A stretch of 64,000 bases of DNA from Mytilus californianus (lineage: Eukaryota; Mollusca; Bivalvia; Mytilida; Mytilidae). Location of the stretch: positions 94,021,995 to 94,085,994 of the forward strand of contig NW_026262690.1 in NCBI RefSeq assembly GCF_021869535.1, written 5' to 3'. This document shows, piece after piece, positions 46,793-58,479 of the stretch. The position numbers and the translations under genes were made by a program. A model generated the notes under the pieces. The model was not told where the DNA came from, made no database searches, and saw only the letters and a program-made list of their open reading frames with translations. Position 1 is the stretch's first letter, and the number at the start of each line of letters is the position of its first letter.

Positions 46793-48532
46793 ATGGCTAG
46801 CAAATATGCAAACTGTCAATTTTGTGAAGGATCCGAGGATGTGAATTGGCATTGCCAGTCATGTGATCTGAATCTTTGTGATCTATGCAATACAAAAATT
46901 CATACAAAGAGTGAAAAATTATCTGAACACAAGGTCGAACTTCTAAAAGATGGAGAAAGTATTAAGGAATTGGAAAATCTACGAAAAGTGAACTTGAAGG
47001 AGATTGCTTGTTCGAAACATATGGATCAGAAATGTGTAACATACTGCCTTAATTGCGACAAATCCCTATGTGCCTCTTGTTTAATCCGACCATTTCAGTA
47101 TGAGAAACTAAACAAAGTATACGAAGAAAAATATCTTCTACTCAAAGATTTGAAAAGTAAAATTGACGATTGTTACCCATTCTTTGAGGAGAAAGCGGCT
47201 GATTTCAGGAAAAGGGATGATGATGAGGTCGAAAAGCACAACGAAATAAATGAGAAAATTTTTAAAAGGAAAAATGAAGTAAAAGATGCAGTAACAAAGG
47301 AAGCTTTAGCCTTAGTAGAAGTTATGAAAGGTATATGGGATGCGGACAATAATCCACTAAAAACAGAACGTGAACGACTTTGTCAAGTAGAACAAGATTT
47401 AAAGGCCCGAAAAAATGTACTTCACGAAGCGACACAAACTCAAGAGCCAGCTTTAGTTTTTTCAACTGCAGAAAACATCAGTAGAGATATACCAGAGGAA
47501 TCAGTTTTGGAAGTAACACCTCCAGAACTGTATTATATTGAGCCAATAGATGTTAATATGGAAAAGATATTGGGATCAATTATCAATAAACCTAAAGCCG
47601 TTTTGATTAAGACGTTTGAGGTTAATTTTCCCGAGATAAATGGATTAGTGTCTCTAAATGATGACATATGCGTTATGTATAATGAACGTTCTCGCAAATT
47701 TAAGTATTTCACCATATCTGATTTAAAGTTTGTAACTACTAAAAATGACATAGTTGATCAAAGCAGAAAGGACAGACATGGATATGTGAAGATTTTGGAT
47801 ATAACAAACTATAACGAAGAAGTTTTATTATGCGATGACACATTTCAAATGAGACGCCTTAAAAATAATGGCACATTTGAGAATATATCACTGTCGTTTA
47901 CATACGATAAACTGACATTTTATTGTATTCACGCTGTAAATGATAATGACATTATAGTCGGTTTTACCAATAACGAGAGGAATTCTACTGGAATTCTTGA
48001 AATAACCGATACCAATTATGCAAGCAAGATAAGACGCGTTGAATGCGATAGAGGAAGCGACAAAAATATATTCACTTTACCAAAAAAGATAACTACAGAC
48101 AACAATGGAGATATTTTTGTGATAGATCAGTTAGGCTTTTCTAAAAGAGTAGTATCGATTGGAAAATGGGGACAAACGAAATGGACATACAGTGGCCATC
48201 GAAGCCTTAATCCAGTATCAGCAGCAGCAAAAGAAAAAGAAGAAAGAAAAGATAATGGAGAAGACGAAGATGATGAAGAAACCGAAGTTGAAGCAGAAGA
48301 TTTTGATCCCGGTGACATTGTTACAACATCATCTGGTCTGGTTCTGGTGTCTGAGGAAACGACAAACGCAATTCATGTCCTTTCTAAGGATGGGCAGTTC
48401 ATATGTAATTGTTTATCAGATAGTGAAATAATTTCGCCTGTTAGTATATGTTTTAACAAAAAGGGAGAGTTAATGATTGGTTGTTCAGATTCTCGTACAA
48501 CAAAGTTACATATTGTGAAATTCATAGAATGA
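46793..48532 (+). CDS. B-box/coiled-coil/beta-propeller protein G (TRIM2/3-like, RING-less), 579 aa
   Basis: Single open exon. B-box 1: C8, C11, C21, C24, C29, C32, H37, H46, a complete zinc set. B-box 2: C73, H76, C85, C88, C93, C96, but the usual final His pair is replaced by LIRPFQYEKL. Charged coiled coil about 105-250, then a propeller-like C-terminus (about 280-579) with NGDIFVID, GKWGQTKWTYSGH and GELMIGCSDS strands. No RING domain within or just upstream. An acidic insertion (about residues 482-510: KEKEERKDNGEDEDDEETE...) lies in one propeller loop and is absent in all other copies. AATAAA at 48632. Bivalve proteins of this type are thought to act in innate immunity or ubiquitin signalling; without a RING the role here is unknown. 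Probably the best-preserved member of the cluster. Confidence 0.9.
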   Translation: MASKYANCQFCEGSEDVNWHCQSCDLNLCDLCNTKIHTKSEKLSEHKVELLKDGESIKELENLRKVNLKEIACSKHMDQKCVTYCLNCDKSLCASCLIRPFQYEKLNKVYEEKYLLLKDLKSKIDDCYPFFEEKAADFRKRDDDEVEKHNEINEKIFKRKNEVKDAVTKEALALVEVMKGIWDADNNPLKTERERLCQVEQDLKARKNVLHEATQTQEPALVFSTAENISRDIPEESVLEVTPPELYYIEPIDVNMEKILGSIINKPKAVLIKTFEVNFPEINGLVSLNDDICVMYNERSRKFKYFTISDLKFVTTKNDIVDQSRKDRHGYVKILDITNYNEEVLLCDDTFQMRRLKNNGTFENISLSFTYDKLTFYCIHAVNDNDIIVGFTNNERNSTGILEITDTNYASKIRRVECDRGSDKNIFTLPKKITTDNNGDIFVIDQLGFSKRVVSIGKWGQTKWTYSGHRSLNPVSAAAKEKEERKDNGEDEDDEETEVEAEDFDPGDIVTTSSGLVLVSEETTNAIHVLSKDGQFICNCLSDSEIISPVSICFNKKGELMIGCSDSRTTKLHIVKFIE

Positions 48533-48719
48533 GACTTCAGAAAGGAACACTTCATGTTTAAACATCATGGTTTTACGTTTTTAATGAATATTTCTAAAGA
48601 AATGTTCGTTTTAATTCAAAACTTCGTTCAAAATAAAATTGATTTTACAAATTCCATTGTGACGTCTAGCACACGTACATTATCTTTTGCTAAATTTTGC
48701 TACAAAAAAAGGTATTAGC

Positions 48720-49260
48720 CAAAAAACAAACACCAAGGTATGTTAAAAAATGGGGAAATCTATTAAACCTGAAAAAATCAAACGCTATATCAACCAACAG
48801 AACGAACTGCAAGCAACAACTGGCATATGCCTGACTTAGTATAAAGGGTCAGTATAGGCGTTTTGAGAAAAATATGGTGGTTTAAACCTGGTTTTAAAGC
48901 TACCTAAAACTTCTACTTGTATGACAGTTGTTTAAACATTCGTTATATTGAAAAAATTGGTGAGCAACCCAAACAGACATTATTTGTTAACGTTTCAAAA
49001 AACATACATTTAAATCTGACAAAGACGTAAACAAAAAAGTGTTTGTAGTTGATAGTTTATACAGTATATTAATATATGATGACATATGCATTTTTTCCGA
49101 TAGAGTACCAATCAAATCAAATGTATAGAGGTATATAAAATGAAAACAACACAATAATAACCTCAAGCATTCAGTTAGAACCTCTGGATCCATCCACATC
49201 AGCAACTCTCAAAACCCCAAAACCCCAAAACTTGATGAACAAATACCGAGCTACGTCATG
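48720..49260. repeat. Fragments of dispersed repeats
   Basis: 48780-48990 contains the antisense form of the 20160-type repeat (TTGTATGACAGTTGTTTAAA); 49138-49260 resembles the 34570-type repeat (AAAATGAAAACAACACAATA). No gene. Confidence 0.45.
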
Positions 49261-51005
49261 AGTCATACGACAAAAATAAATATAAAAGTACAAAGACATT
49301 CAAGGGAAAACTATAAAGTAAATCAAAAGATACACAACGTCAGCACAAAGCGAAAGCGGATTGTAATTTAAGAACATTACTTGACAGACTCAGCATTGTA
49401 TTATCAAAAAGCGTCAGCATTATTTGAACTTACCAAATTGAATGTGAAATACGTTTCAAAACATTGAAAAATTACCAATACGTCAATCAAAATATAAAAA
49501 TTCTTCAGCATACTAAAAGTGGTCAAACACAAGAAAGCTATAATACAGAAAGATGTGTACACATCTGATCAACAAAACACTTTGGTTGCAAGTGATACGC
49601 GGTTCCATGGAAAGGTAAGCATAGTTTACATAAATAATTTATAGCCCGATTGCTTTCTATGTTAAATTCAGCAATTTCAAGCATGCAAAACTATTTTGTT
49701 TTATGTTCAAATAAAGTTCATCTCGAAATTTTACTTTATCCGGAATTGTGCTGATAAGTTCAAAATACCTTTTATTGAGTGCATTGGTTACCTGAGGTTT
49801 GTTAGTACAAAAAAATACCCCTAATCTTAGCAACAGGGCAAATATGTCCCTATAATTTGATTACATATGTTATAAATGTCTTATTCAACAGAAACTGTCA
49901 ACATGGATTCTACAGAAACTTCAAGTTCTTTAGCTTTCATTTGATATCATAATTAACCAAGCACTTTAAAGTGGCATTAACTGTCAAATTCATATTCATC
50001 GGTTATACTCAATTTCTCACATTTGATTTAGATCAAACTAAAAAAAAACAAGTGACAATGCATGGACTCGAATATCAGTATTTCGTGTGTTTTGTTAGCA
50101 CAGTCCATCAAGATGACCCTAAGAGACTGTCGACGGTCATATAAACTAATATAAACATGGATGTAAACATACATAGATAGCAAACACGTGCAAAATGAAT
50201 TTGTCTATATCTGATTTCATGTTAGTGGTTCAAAATGCATGTTAGTATCGTTTTTACCTGTATAAGAATGAGTTTTTTTTATGGATTGAATCAGTCAACT
50301 TCATTTTCTATGTTGCCATTATTTCCCTTATAATACCTAAAAACTCTTAGTACACGCGTAACCAATTTTTAGCTAAGGGATCACTAGGTAAATTGAAGGT
50401 CAAATGACAAATTAGAGACAATTATAAAGAATTGCAATTTAATTGTTCGTAGCCAATGCTCCTTTGAGTATTGACAAAGTTACAGCTTTGTGCGGAATTA
50501 TTTTGTTTAAAATATGTACCACTGTCTTGTGATCTTTCTGAATGGGCCAGATGTTTTTTTAACCTTTTGAGCTGGTTCTGCTTAAAGGCAAATATATGTA
50601 ATAGCCAAAACACGCGTGTCAGAAATCCATGTATGCTGACTCTTCTTCGACTTACTAACCCTATCGATGCCCTTGTCGACTTCCTTATTTTTTATTTTGT
50701 TTGACTTGATTTATATGTTGTAAATTCATTTCCGAGATTTGAATATCGGCTAATTAATTAAGTATCTAATCAAACAAGACTTTGTAACTTAATACATAAC
50801 AAATATTTTACATTTCCCTGTACTGTAGTGGCAACATTTCTTTTCTAGAAAATGCGTTGTGAGGGTCAACTTTTGTTTTGTTTTATAGATTGTTTTATCA
50901 ATATTTAGATGCGACACTTGATAATCAACCAAATGTTTAGATATTCAAACGATACATTTCAATAAACATTTGGAGTAAGCATTTAGATTCACAACAACGT
51001 GATAG
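49261..51005. other. Non-genic stretch
   Basis: No supported gene. Overlapping opposite frames at 50422-50704 exclude each other and lack motifs. Confidence 0.4.
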
Positions 51006-51049
51006 TTAACACAATGTAAGATTAAAAAGATTCAATTTATTAGGATGAG

Positions 51050-51330
51050 TTAACAAACATGTAAAATTCAACAAAACCCATGGATATTCCCATTTTAAAC
51101 TATCACCAAAGATACATGAATTGTCGAAATATGCATCTGGTGCAGTAAAATTTGTGCCGTAACTATTATCAGATATATCGAAACAAAACCCGAGACAGAC
51201 AACAAAATATTTAAATTTCAAGCAAAACACGAGAAAGTCAACTAATAATGGATTTGCAAATAAACAGCAAAACACGAGAAAGTCCGCTAAAAACAGATTT
51301 ACACAAAACCAGCAAAATATTCTCATAGCA
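51050..51330 (+). repeat. Decayed hammerhead-bearing repeat and short direct repeats
   Basis: 51078-51140 shows a hammerhead-like order: CTATCA, then CCAAAGA in place of CTGAAGA, ACATGAATTGT stem II, GAAA, a short stem III ending GCATC and TGGTGC. Core lesions make it inactive. 51180-51320 has three diverged copies of an AAAACACGAGAAAGTC segment. Confidence 0.45.
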
Positions 51331-52084
51331 GATTGGCAATCTCCTTAGGGAACAGTCCAATACAAATTAAAGGACAGTAATAATCGCAAACAGGAGCTGA
51401 GAAGAGTTTACGAAGGAACGAATTTTGTTCATTGTGTTTTATTTGAGAATCTTTGCAACCAATTTAAGTTTAACACATTAGATTTATAACTGATTTCCGG
51501 AACTATGATTTTAAACATAAATGAAAGATATGATTTTAAGAAGAAAAGACAACTTTTTCTAAGCATTTATAGGGTCTAACCAGACATTTTGCTGTAAATA
51601 AAGTGAGCAATCACTGGCAGTTTACCATACATATTGCTCCAGATGTTTACAGAAATGATCACATTGTGATGCAATTAGTGGGGCCTTTTTGTATAAAAGA
51701 AATTTACATTATTTAAAAAAAATCAAGCATTAACTTGTTTTTACAAAACAAACGGTACCTTTATCTAATGATTTAATATCTAAAAACTTTAATTCATAAG
51801 TTGAGGTTTCGATCCTTTGTTTTACATAGTAAGCGAACGAGTATAGGAGTGAACTCTTTTTCTTATTTTTTTCTTCAAAATATTCATAAGAATTATTTTC
51901 AGATATATTTATTAAAAAATAATTGTTTTCTATTTCTATGAATCCCATTCACTTTCTTTTTTCAGTTTAAGTTTAAAAAAAAACTAATAAACGGCATTCT
52001 GTCCAATTTTTAAAAATAAATATATATTTTTTTATAATATTGTCTTAAATAGGCTAGAGGGATGGGGGGGTTTAGATCTAAAAA
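51331..52084. other. AT-rich non-genic stretch
   Basis: No recognisable gene or repeat; the minus frame 51730-51948 is low-complexity. Confidence 0.4.
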
Positions 52085-52375
52085 AAAACATGATTAACCC
52101 CGCCGCATTTTTTGCGCCTGTCCCAAGTCAGGAGCCTCTGGCCTTTGTAAGTCTTTTAATTAGATTTTTAATTTTAGTTTCTTTTATATATTTCGGAGTT
52201 TAGTATGACGTTCATTACCACTGAACTAGTACACATTTTTGTTTAGAGGCCAGCTGAAGCACGCTTCTGGGTGCGGGATGTTCTCGCTGTATTGAAGACT
52301 CATTGGTGGCCTTCGCCTGTTTTCTGCTCTTTGGTCGGGTTGTTGTCTCTTTGACACATTCCCAATTTCCATCCA
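52085..52375 (+). repeat. Dispersed repeat
   Basis: CCCCGCCGCATTTTTTGCGC, CCCAAGTCAGGAGCCTCTGG and GTTGTTGTCTCTTTGACACA in order; the first part is shared with 33430-33560. The minus 113-codon frame over it is not a gene. Confidence 0.6.
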
Positions 52376-52784
52376 TTTATTAAATAAATCCCAGTGAACG
52401 TATGTCGATCCAAAAGAGACAAAAGGCAATTTCTGGAATATTGACCTTCGATTCAAGGGGTAAAAAGTACAATCACGCTTTTTAATTATCTTCAATCTGA
52501 TAATGGTCTGTACATAATATCTTTTAGCGTAAAGCACTTGTTGCATGTGGACTTTCACCAAATTCAAGTTATTTTGATTAATTACAATCGCAGTATATCT
52601 ATCTATCCTTTGTTAATATCTTTCATGGTTATACTGACATCTTTTGTGACAGCGAAGAAAGACAGTAGATTTGACATAAGACATTTACACGTTTAAATTT
52701 ATAGAATTAAACGAATTTTGAAAATACGGAATTTTTTCAGCTTAATTCTAGTTTAACTAAATTAAATGCTGTTCGAAAACAAAA

Positions 52785-54374
52785 ATGAAGACAATTGGGT
52801 GATCATTTGAAAATGGCTAGCAAATATGCAAACTGCAAAGTTTGTGAGGAACCAGATGTTGTAAAATGGCATTCAGTCATGTGTCTGAATCTATGTGATT
52901 TATGTACGCGTAATACGAAAATTCAGACAAAAATTGAACATTTATCTGAACACAAGGCTTTCCCTTTACAGCATGGAGATAATATTGAGGATTTTGAAAT
53001 ATCGAAGAAAAGTGGACTTGAAGGAGATTTCATGTTCGAAACATACGGATAAGACATGTGTATCATACTGTCTGAATAGCGATAAATCGTTATGCTCGTC
53101 ATGTTTAATCAGACCATTTCAGTATGAGGAACTTAAACATGTATATGAAAATAAAATTCTTTTACTCGAAGATTTAAAAAGAAAAATTGACGCATGTTTC
53201 CCTTTCGTTGAAGAGCAAGCAGCGAAATTTAGAAATATGGACGATTGCGAGGTCACAAATCACAACATAAAAGAGAAAATTTCAAATAGGAAAAATGAAG
53301 TTAAAGATGCGGTAACTAGGGAGGCATTTAAACTTGAAGAAGTTATGAGAGGTATATGGGATCCGGAAAACAATCCAGTAGTAACAGAACGCGAAAGACT
53401 TTTTCAGACAGAACCAGATTTAAAGACAAGAAAAACTACACTTCTTGAGGTTATAGAAAAACAACAGCCAACTTTAGTATTCTCAACTGTAGAAAACATT
53501 AGCAAACACATACCAGAGAAATTGTCTTTGGAGATACAGCCCCCTGAACTGATTTACATTCAGCCAAAAGAAAGTTTTACGAGAAAAGTCTTGAGATCAG
53601 TACTTAAAATATCCAAAATAACTTTTATCCAGACATTTAAGGTTGATTTTCCCGAGATAAGTGGAATAGTTTCTCTTAATGATGACATCCTTGTTATGTT
53701 TATCAGAAACTCCCGCAGATTTGTCTTTTTCACAATAGCAGGTTGTAAGTTTGTAATTTCAAATGAAATACAAGACGTAACAAAAACAAACGTAAGATAT
53801 AATCCTTTTGTGAATATTTTGGATATAACAAACTGTAACGGAGAAATTTTACTGTCTGATGACTCATTTCAAATGAGAAGGCTTAAAAGTAATGGAAAAT
53901 TTGAAAAAAAATCATTGTCGACAACACATGAAGACTTGACACTTTGTGGTATGCATGCTACTAATGTTAATGAAATTATCATAGGTTTTAAAAGATACAA
54001 TGTATCTTCTACTGGGATTCTTCAAGTTGACGATATCCATTCTGTTGACAATACTAGCAAGACTAGGAAGATTGAATGCGGTGGAAGCAGTTACACTACT
54101 TTATTTACTCTACCGAAAAAGATAACTAAAAATGCTAATAGACCATATGGATTTAAACCATGGGCGCATTTTAGTGATTGGAATATGGGGGCAACCAAAA
54201 GTACAAATACAATTCATGTCCTTTCTAAGGATGGGCAATTTATAATATAATAGTATTTCAGACACTGAAATAACTGCACCTGTTAGTATATGTTTTAACA
54301 AAAAGGGATAGCTAATTCTCGGTTGTTCAGACTCTGAGGAAACTACGCTGCATATTGTGGATTTCATTGATTGA
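52785..54374 (+). pseudogene. B-box/coiled-coil/beta-propeller gene, broken copy E
   Basis: Main ATG 52813, preceded by a 5-codon upstream frame (52785-52802). The first B-box is partly deleted (CHSVMCLNLCDLC instead of CxxC-spaced ligands). A frameshift near 53000 moves the rest to another frame, then open from about 53005 to 54250: second B-box (one ligand lost: CLNSDKSLC), coiled coil, most propeller strands. A deletion at about 54140-54210 removes one strand, a stop lies at 54248-54250, and the last strand continues in broken frames to TGA 54372-54374. Closest to copy A at 7.5 kb. The long open middle could be recent decay; sequencing error at the first shift cannot be excluded. Confidence 0.85.
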
Positions 54375-54474
54375 CACCAAAGTGAGCAACAGCTCACAGC
54401 GCGTTTTATTTATATCAGAATAGATTGAAAATGTGTATATTGGGAAATTTATTTTTTTAGTATGTGTGTAGTAT

Positions 54475-56295
54475 GTTTGATATTAATTGATAATCCTGAT
54501 ATCCGCAGAATGTAAATTTGTATCATAGAGTCAACACCGATTATACTCCAAATTACAAATTACAACGTAAAAGAGTAAAAAAGACCAACCCTTAAACTCT
54601 TAGCCATTATGGAATATCTGTTTCACAGATGACGACGGCTATGCTTCAATTGTGATAACTACAATCCTGTCCTCCTCATGAATGGGACATCACAGATTTA
54701 TACTTTTTACCGAATGCGTACTTAAATGAGCAACATGAATGGTGCCAAATGTGGAGCAGAAACTGCTTCCTCTTCCGGATCATCTGAAATCCATTTCGAC
54801 TTTGGTTTGGTGGGTTTCTTGTTACTCGGTCTTTAGTTTTCTATGTTGTGTTTTGTAGCTTTTCCCATGGAATAGTCAGTTAATATTCGAGTTTGAGTGT
54901 CACTTTTGTTATTCCGTCTCGCTTTTATAAACAACATATAAAACAATTAAATAATTTAGATATTAAAAACGTGTTAATAGATACATGGGAACATGAAGTG
55001 ACATACAACAAAAATGAATATTCAAAAGCCAAAAATATCGAAGATCTGGTGGAGTAATCTCTCAATTTATGAACGTAAAATTTAAGAAAAGGAATTTCAT
55101 AACCGTTTCAGTACGGAAGATCTGACTTCTGAGCTGATGATAACATTAGGGATTAACAATCCTTTATCAGTGGTATGAAAATTATTGATTGGATTTTTTT
55201 AATTCACTGGAAGAAACTTGTTTAATTTCATTTTACTATGGTTGTCACTTTTTTTTTTACAATAACTGTAAATTGTTTGAATCATGCACGAAAATATAAA
55301 TGTGTTATAACTAGGTTGAGATACTTAGGTTTATATAATGTATCTGTTGTTTCATAACAAGAAAACGTTTTTCTTTGGCATATTATTTTTTTTAAGATTC
55401 TAACATTAAGTTTCATTTCGAGGAACATGATAGTGCTTTTCTTGTTTACAGTACTTCTCAAATATGATACTCAGGTACATCCTGCAGCCAGAAAAGCAGA
55501 TCGGTGACCTAAACGTGTGAACTATATTTCTGAATAAATGCAATTAAGTTACATTTTGGCAAAGTATTTAAAAAAGTCTATATTTTTGTTAATATAAGTA
55601 AACTAATGTTATAATGAGAATATGAGGTAAAAATGCCGATAAGACAACTTTCCACCAGAGAACAAATAACGTAGAAGATATAAACCATAGTTCACTGCAT
55701 ATGCTGAATGAGTTCACAAGAAACCAAACCCCCAAAAAACACATGTAAATCAATTAACGAACTCTCCTTAAATTTCTACATTTTGGCGAGTGGCAAAAAG
55801 TATCACACATTTTGAAATTGTAAATTTATTTTATATTTTTTTTTAAATCGAAAAAATCTGACTTTACTGTAATCAACTTATTCTGTTGTGTAAAGTAAAA
55901 TCACAAAAATACCGAACTCCGAAGAAAATCAAAATGGAAAGTCCCTAAACAAATGGCTAGCTAAACCTCTCATTTGTATGACAGTTGCATAAAATTCCAT
56001 TATATTGACAACGACGTGTGAACATAACAAACAGACATAATAGGTTAACATATCAAAAATAGGGATACAGCAGTCAAGATTGTGTTATAATCTTATTCAC
56101 TATAAAAACAAACAAATATGGTGTATGACTGCGGTGATTACAATGACAACAACAGGTAGGTAACGATTAGTTGCATGAAAAGGGCTGTATACGACAAAAA
56201 GTTACTCACTTACATTTTTAATTGTAGAATTTTCTATAAATTAATTCATGATGCTAAAGAAACTTCTATAACAAAATGGGGTGAATTAGTGAAAA
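54475..56295. other. Duplicated non-coding block (matches 10351-11958)
   Basis: Same order of segments as after pseudogene A, including a dispersed repeat at 54560-54960. 55885-56040 holds an antisense copy of the 20160-type repeat that the first block lacks, so it inserted later. Confidence 0.6.
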
Positions 56296-56505
56296 ATGCC
56301 AAACAAATATGGAAACTGTCAGGTAAGTGAAGAGTCGACTGATGTAAAATGTCATTGCCTGTCATGTGAAAAAAAGTAAAATCACAAAAATACTTAACTC
56401 AGAGGAAAATTCAAAAAGGAAAGTCCCTAATAATATGGCAAAATCCAAAGGTTTTTGAATGTATGCAATACACACATTCAAAATTCATACAAAGATTAAA
56501 ATACA
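56276..56505 (+). pseudogene. B-box gene relic F, split by a repeat
   Basis: Upstream mini-frame ATG-GGG-TGA (56276-56284), main ATG 56296, then the first B-box to about 56370, a 90-bp repeat insertion (56371-56460), and the next B-box segment (TGTATGCAATACACACATTC). Counterpart of relic B. A CAGGTAAGT splice-donor-like site appears at 56320-56328 where other copies code for CQFC. Confidence 0.75.
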
Positions 56506-56779
56506 GCAAAAACGAAAAGGACGCAAAAGACAAACAACAGTATGCAAAATACAACATAGAAAACTAAAGAATGCGCTATACGAAACGACAAAAAACTGGG
56601 GTTGATCTCAGATTAAACAGATCCTGCTCCATAAATGGCACCCGTCGTGTTCCTCGTGTAAGTATAAACCCCGTTTTAGTCTAAATCTGGAGGTCACATT
56701 CAGGAAAAAAAGACGGTATTGTGGATGCGACAACTGCATGGAACGTATCCGTCGTCATTTGTGAAACAGATATTCGTAA

Positions 56780-57537
56780 AGGATGTCTTTTTCTAACGTT
56801 TTAGTCTCGTTGAAATCTCGTTCTGGAATTATTTCTAAAACATGTGATACAAGTGGGAAATAGCAATGAATTTAAGAAATATTATAATCAAACTTGACTC
56901 TGTGAAAAAATTGTGTATTTACAATAAGTAGATTTTGAGTAATAAATATTTCAAATTCTATTACCAATCAAGTCTGTCTTTTTAGCCAAAACTTTGAGAA
57001 AATGGATGAGGGGTACAAGACATGATTTTTTCCAAAAGCATGTACATTTATTTCTTTTCAAATTTCTTAGATATGTATTTTTTTCAATCATTTATAACAA
57101 AGAAGTTGAAATAATATGCCTTTTGTTTCTAAAACAGAGAAAAATCACAAATTTACAAAATTGACAGCATGGTCAATATGACACGAAAAAAGCATCTAGA
57201 TATGATTAAACTTTCTTATATTAACACCTACCTATAGTTTTTTCAATTAAATTTATTCAGATTGGTCCATTTCATCTTTATTGCAAGTATGTAAAAAGTT
57301 TAATTGTGGAACTGTGATTTTTTCACGATAATAGCCAAAAATGGATGCAAAATGGGAAAAATTAAATCATCAAAATTGGGTACTTTCAAAGGGCCGTAGC
57401 AAAAAAAAAAGAAGTGTACCACCATATGATTTTTTCTTCACCAATTATTTTTTTTTACATTTATGTAAACCCAAAAGTCCGGTTAAGAAAAAAAGTTTAA
57501 TTCTAGAAATGTTTGGCTTCTCATAGGTGTACATCCT
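56780..57537. mobile_element. 758-bp insertion with inverted AGGATGT / ACATCCT ends
   Basis: Absent from the matching place in the other block (about 12372). Ends AGGATGT (56780) and ACATCCT (57531) are inverted and flanked by GTAA/TTAA. AT-rich interior; the 61-codon frame at 57341 shows no family features. A non-autonomous DNA transposon is likely. Confidence 0.6.
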
Positions 57538-57806
57538 TAACAGTTAACCAACTGGTGATGACGTCCGTAGTGACATCTAATTGTCGTAACTACAATCACG
57601 TCCAATTGGTATTTTCCTCGAGAGTGACCTACTTAATAACTTAATATTAACTGTTCAGGAACACCAAAGATAACCAACGGTGGGGTTCGTATTAAAAATT
57701 AAGGATTTTTCTTATCCCAGGCATAGATAACCTAAGCCGTATTTGGCACAACTTTTTGGAATGTTTGGTCCTTAATGCTCTTTAACTTTATACTTGTTTG
57801 ATCTGA

Positions 57807-57850
57807 GCGTCACTGATGAGTCTTATGTAGACGGAACGCGCGTCTGGCGT
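57807..57850 (+). ncRNA. Hammerhead ribozyme, unit 1 (core A lost)
   Basis: Stem I GCGTCA/TGGCGT, core CTGATGA, stem II GTCT/AGAC, but GAAA reads GGAA, so it should not cleave. Confidence 0.75.
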
Positions 57851-58159
57851 ATCAAATTATAAGCCTGTATCTTTGATAACTATTTACACCACTATGTCGA
57901 TGCCACTGCTGGTGGACGTTTTGTCCCGAGGTTATCACCAGCCAAGTAGTCAGCACTTCTGTGTTGGCATGGATATCAATTATATGGTCATTTTTATAAA
58001 TTAACTGTTTACAAAAGTATGAACTATTCGAAATACAAAGGATTCTCTTATCCTAGGCATAGATTTCCTTAGCAGTATTTGGCAAATTTTTTTGGAATTT
58101 TGGGTCCTCAATGCTCTTCAACTTTATACTTGTAAGGTTTTGTAACTATTTTGATCTGA

Positions 58160-58203
58160 GCGTCACTGATGAGTCTTATGTAGACGAAACGCGCGTCTGG
58201 CGT
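58160..58203 (+). ncRNA. Type I hammerhead ribozyme, unit 2 (complete core)
   Basis: Stem I GCGTCA (58160-58165) with TGGCGT (58198-58203); core CTGATGA 58166-58172; stem II GTCT-TATGT-AGAC 58173-58185; GAAA 58186-58189; stem III ACGCGCGT; predicted cleavage after C58197 (GUC site). All conserved positions are present. Confidence 0.88.
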
Positions 58204-58479
58204 ATTAAATTATAAGCCTGTCACCTTTGATAACTATTAATTTTATTCCCTTCAAATTTGGTGTATGAGTCTTTAAATTTTTTAAATTTCTATATATTTT
58301 GTGTTTTAATACTGTTGAATGTCTTATGAACGTTTTTCGTTTATTTCCATGGTATTTTCAGTTCTTTACGACTATTGAGTTTGAAAAGGCACATTTGGTA
58401 TCATCGTCTCTCTTTTGATTTTCAAATCATGTAAAACGTTTAAAAAAATGAAAAGTTACTTTTTTTTTTAGAAAAATAC

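Larger units (their letters stand above)
57692..58305 (+). mobile_element. Retrozyme-like two-unit insertion with hammerhead ribozymes
   Basis: Two diverged tandem copies of a roughly 353-bp unit (TCTTATCC(C/T)AGGCATAGAT ... AATTATAAGCCTGT), each with a hammerhead ribozyme 353 bp apart (57807 and 58160). The other duplicated block has the empty site near 12548, so it is a genuine insertion. No protein. Tandem units with type I hammerheads match the known layout of animal retrozymes, non-autonomous elements moving via circular RNA. Confidence 0.75.

Noticed and set aside
52226-52567. 113-codon minus frame
   Set aside because: Covers a dispersed repeat and unrelated flank; no domain features.
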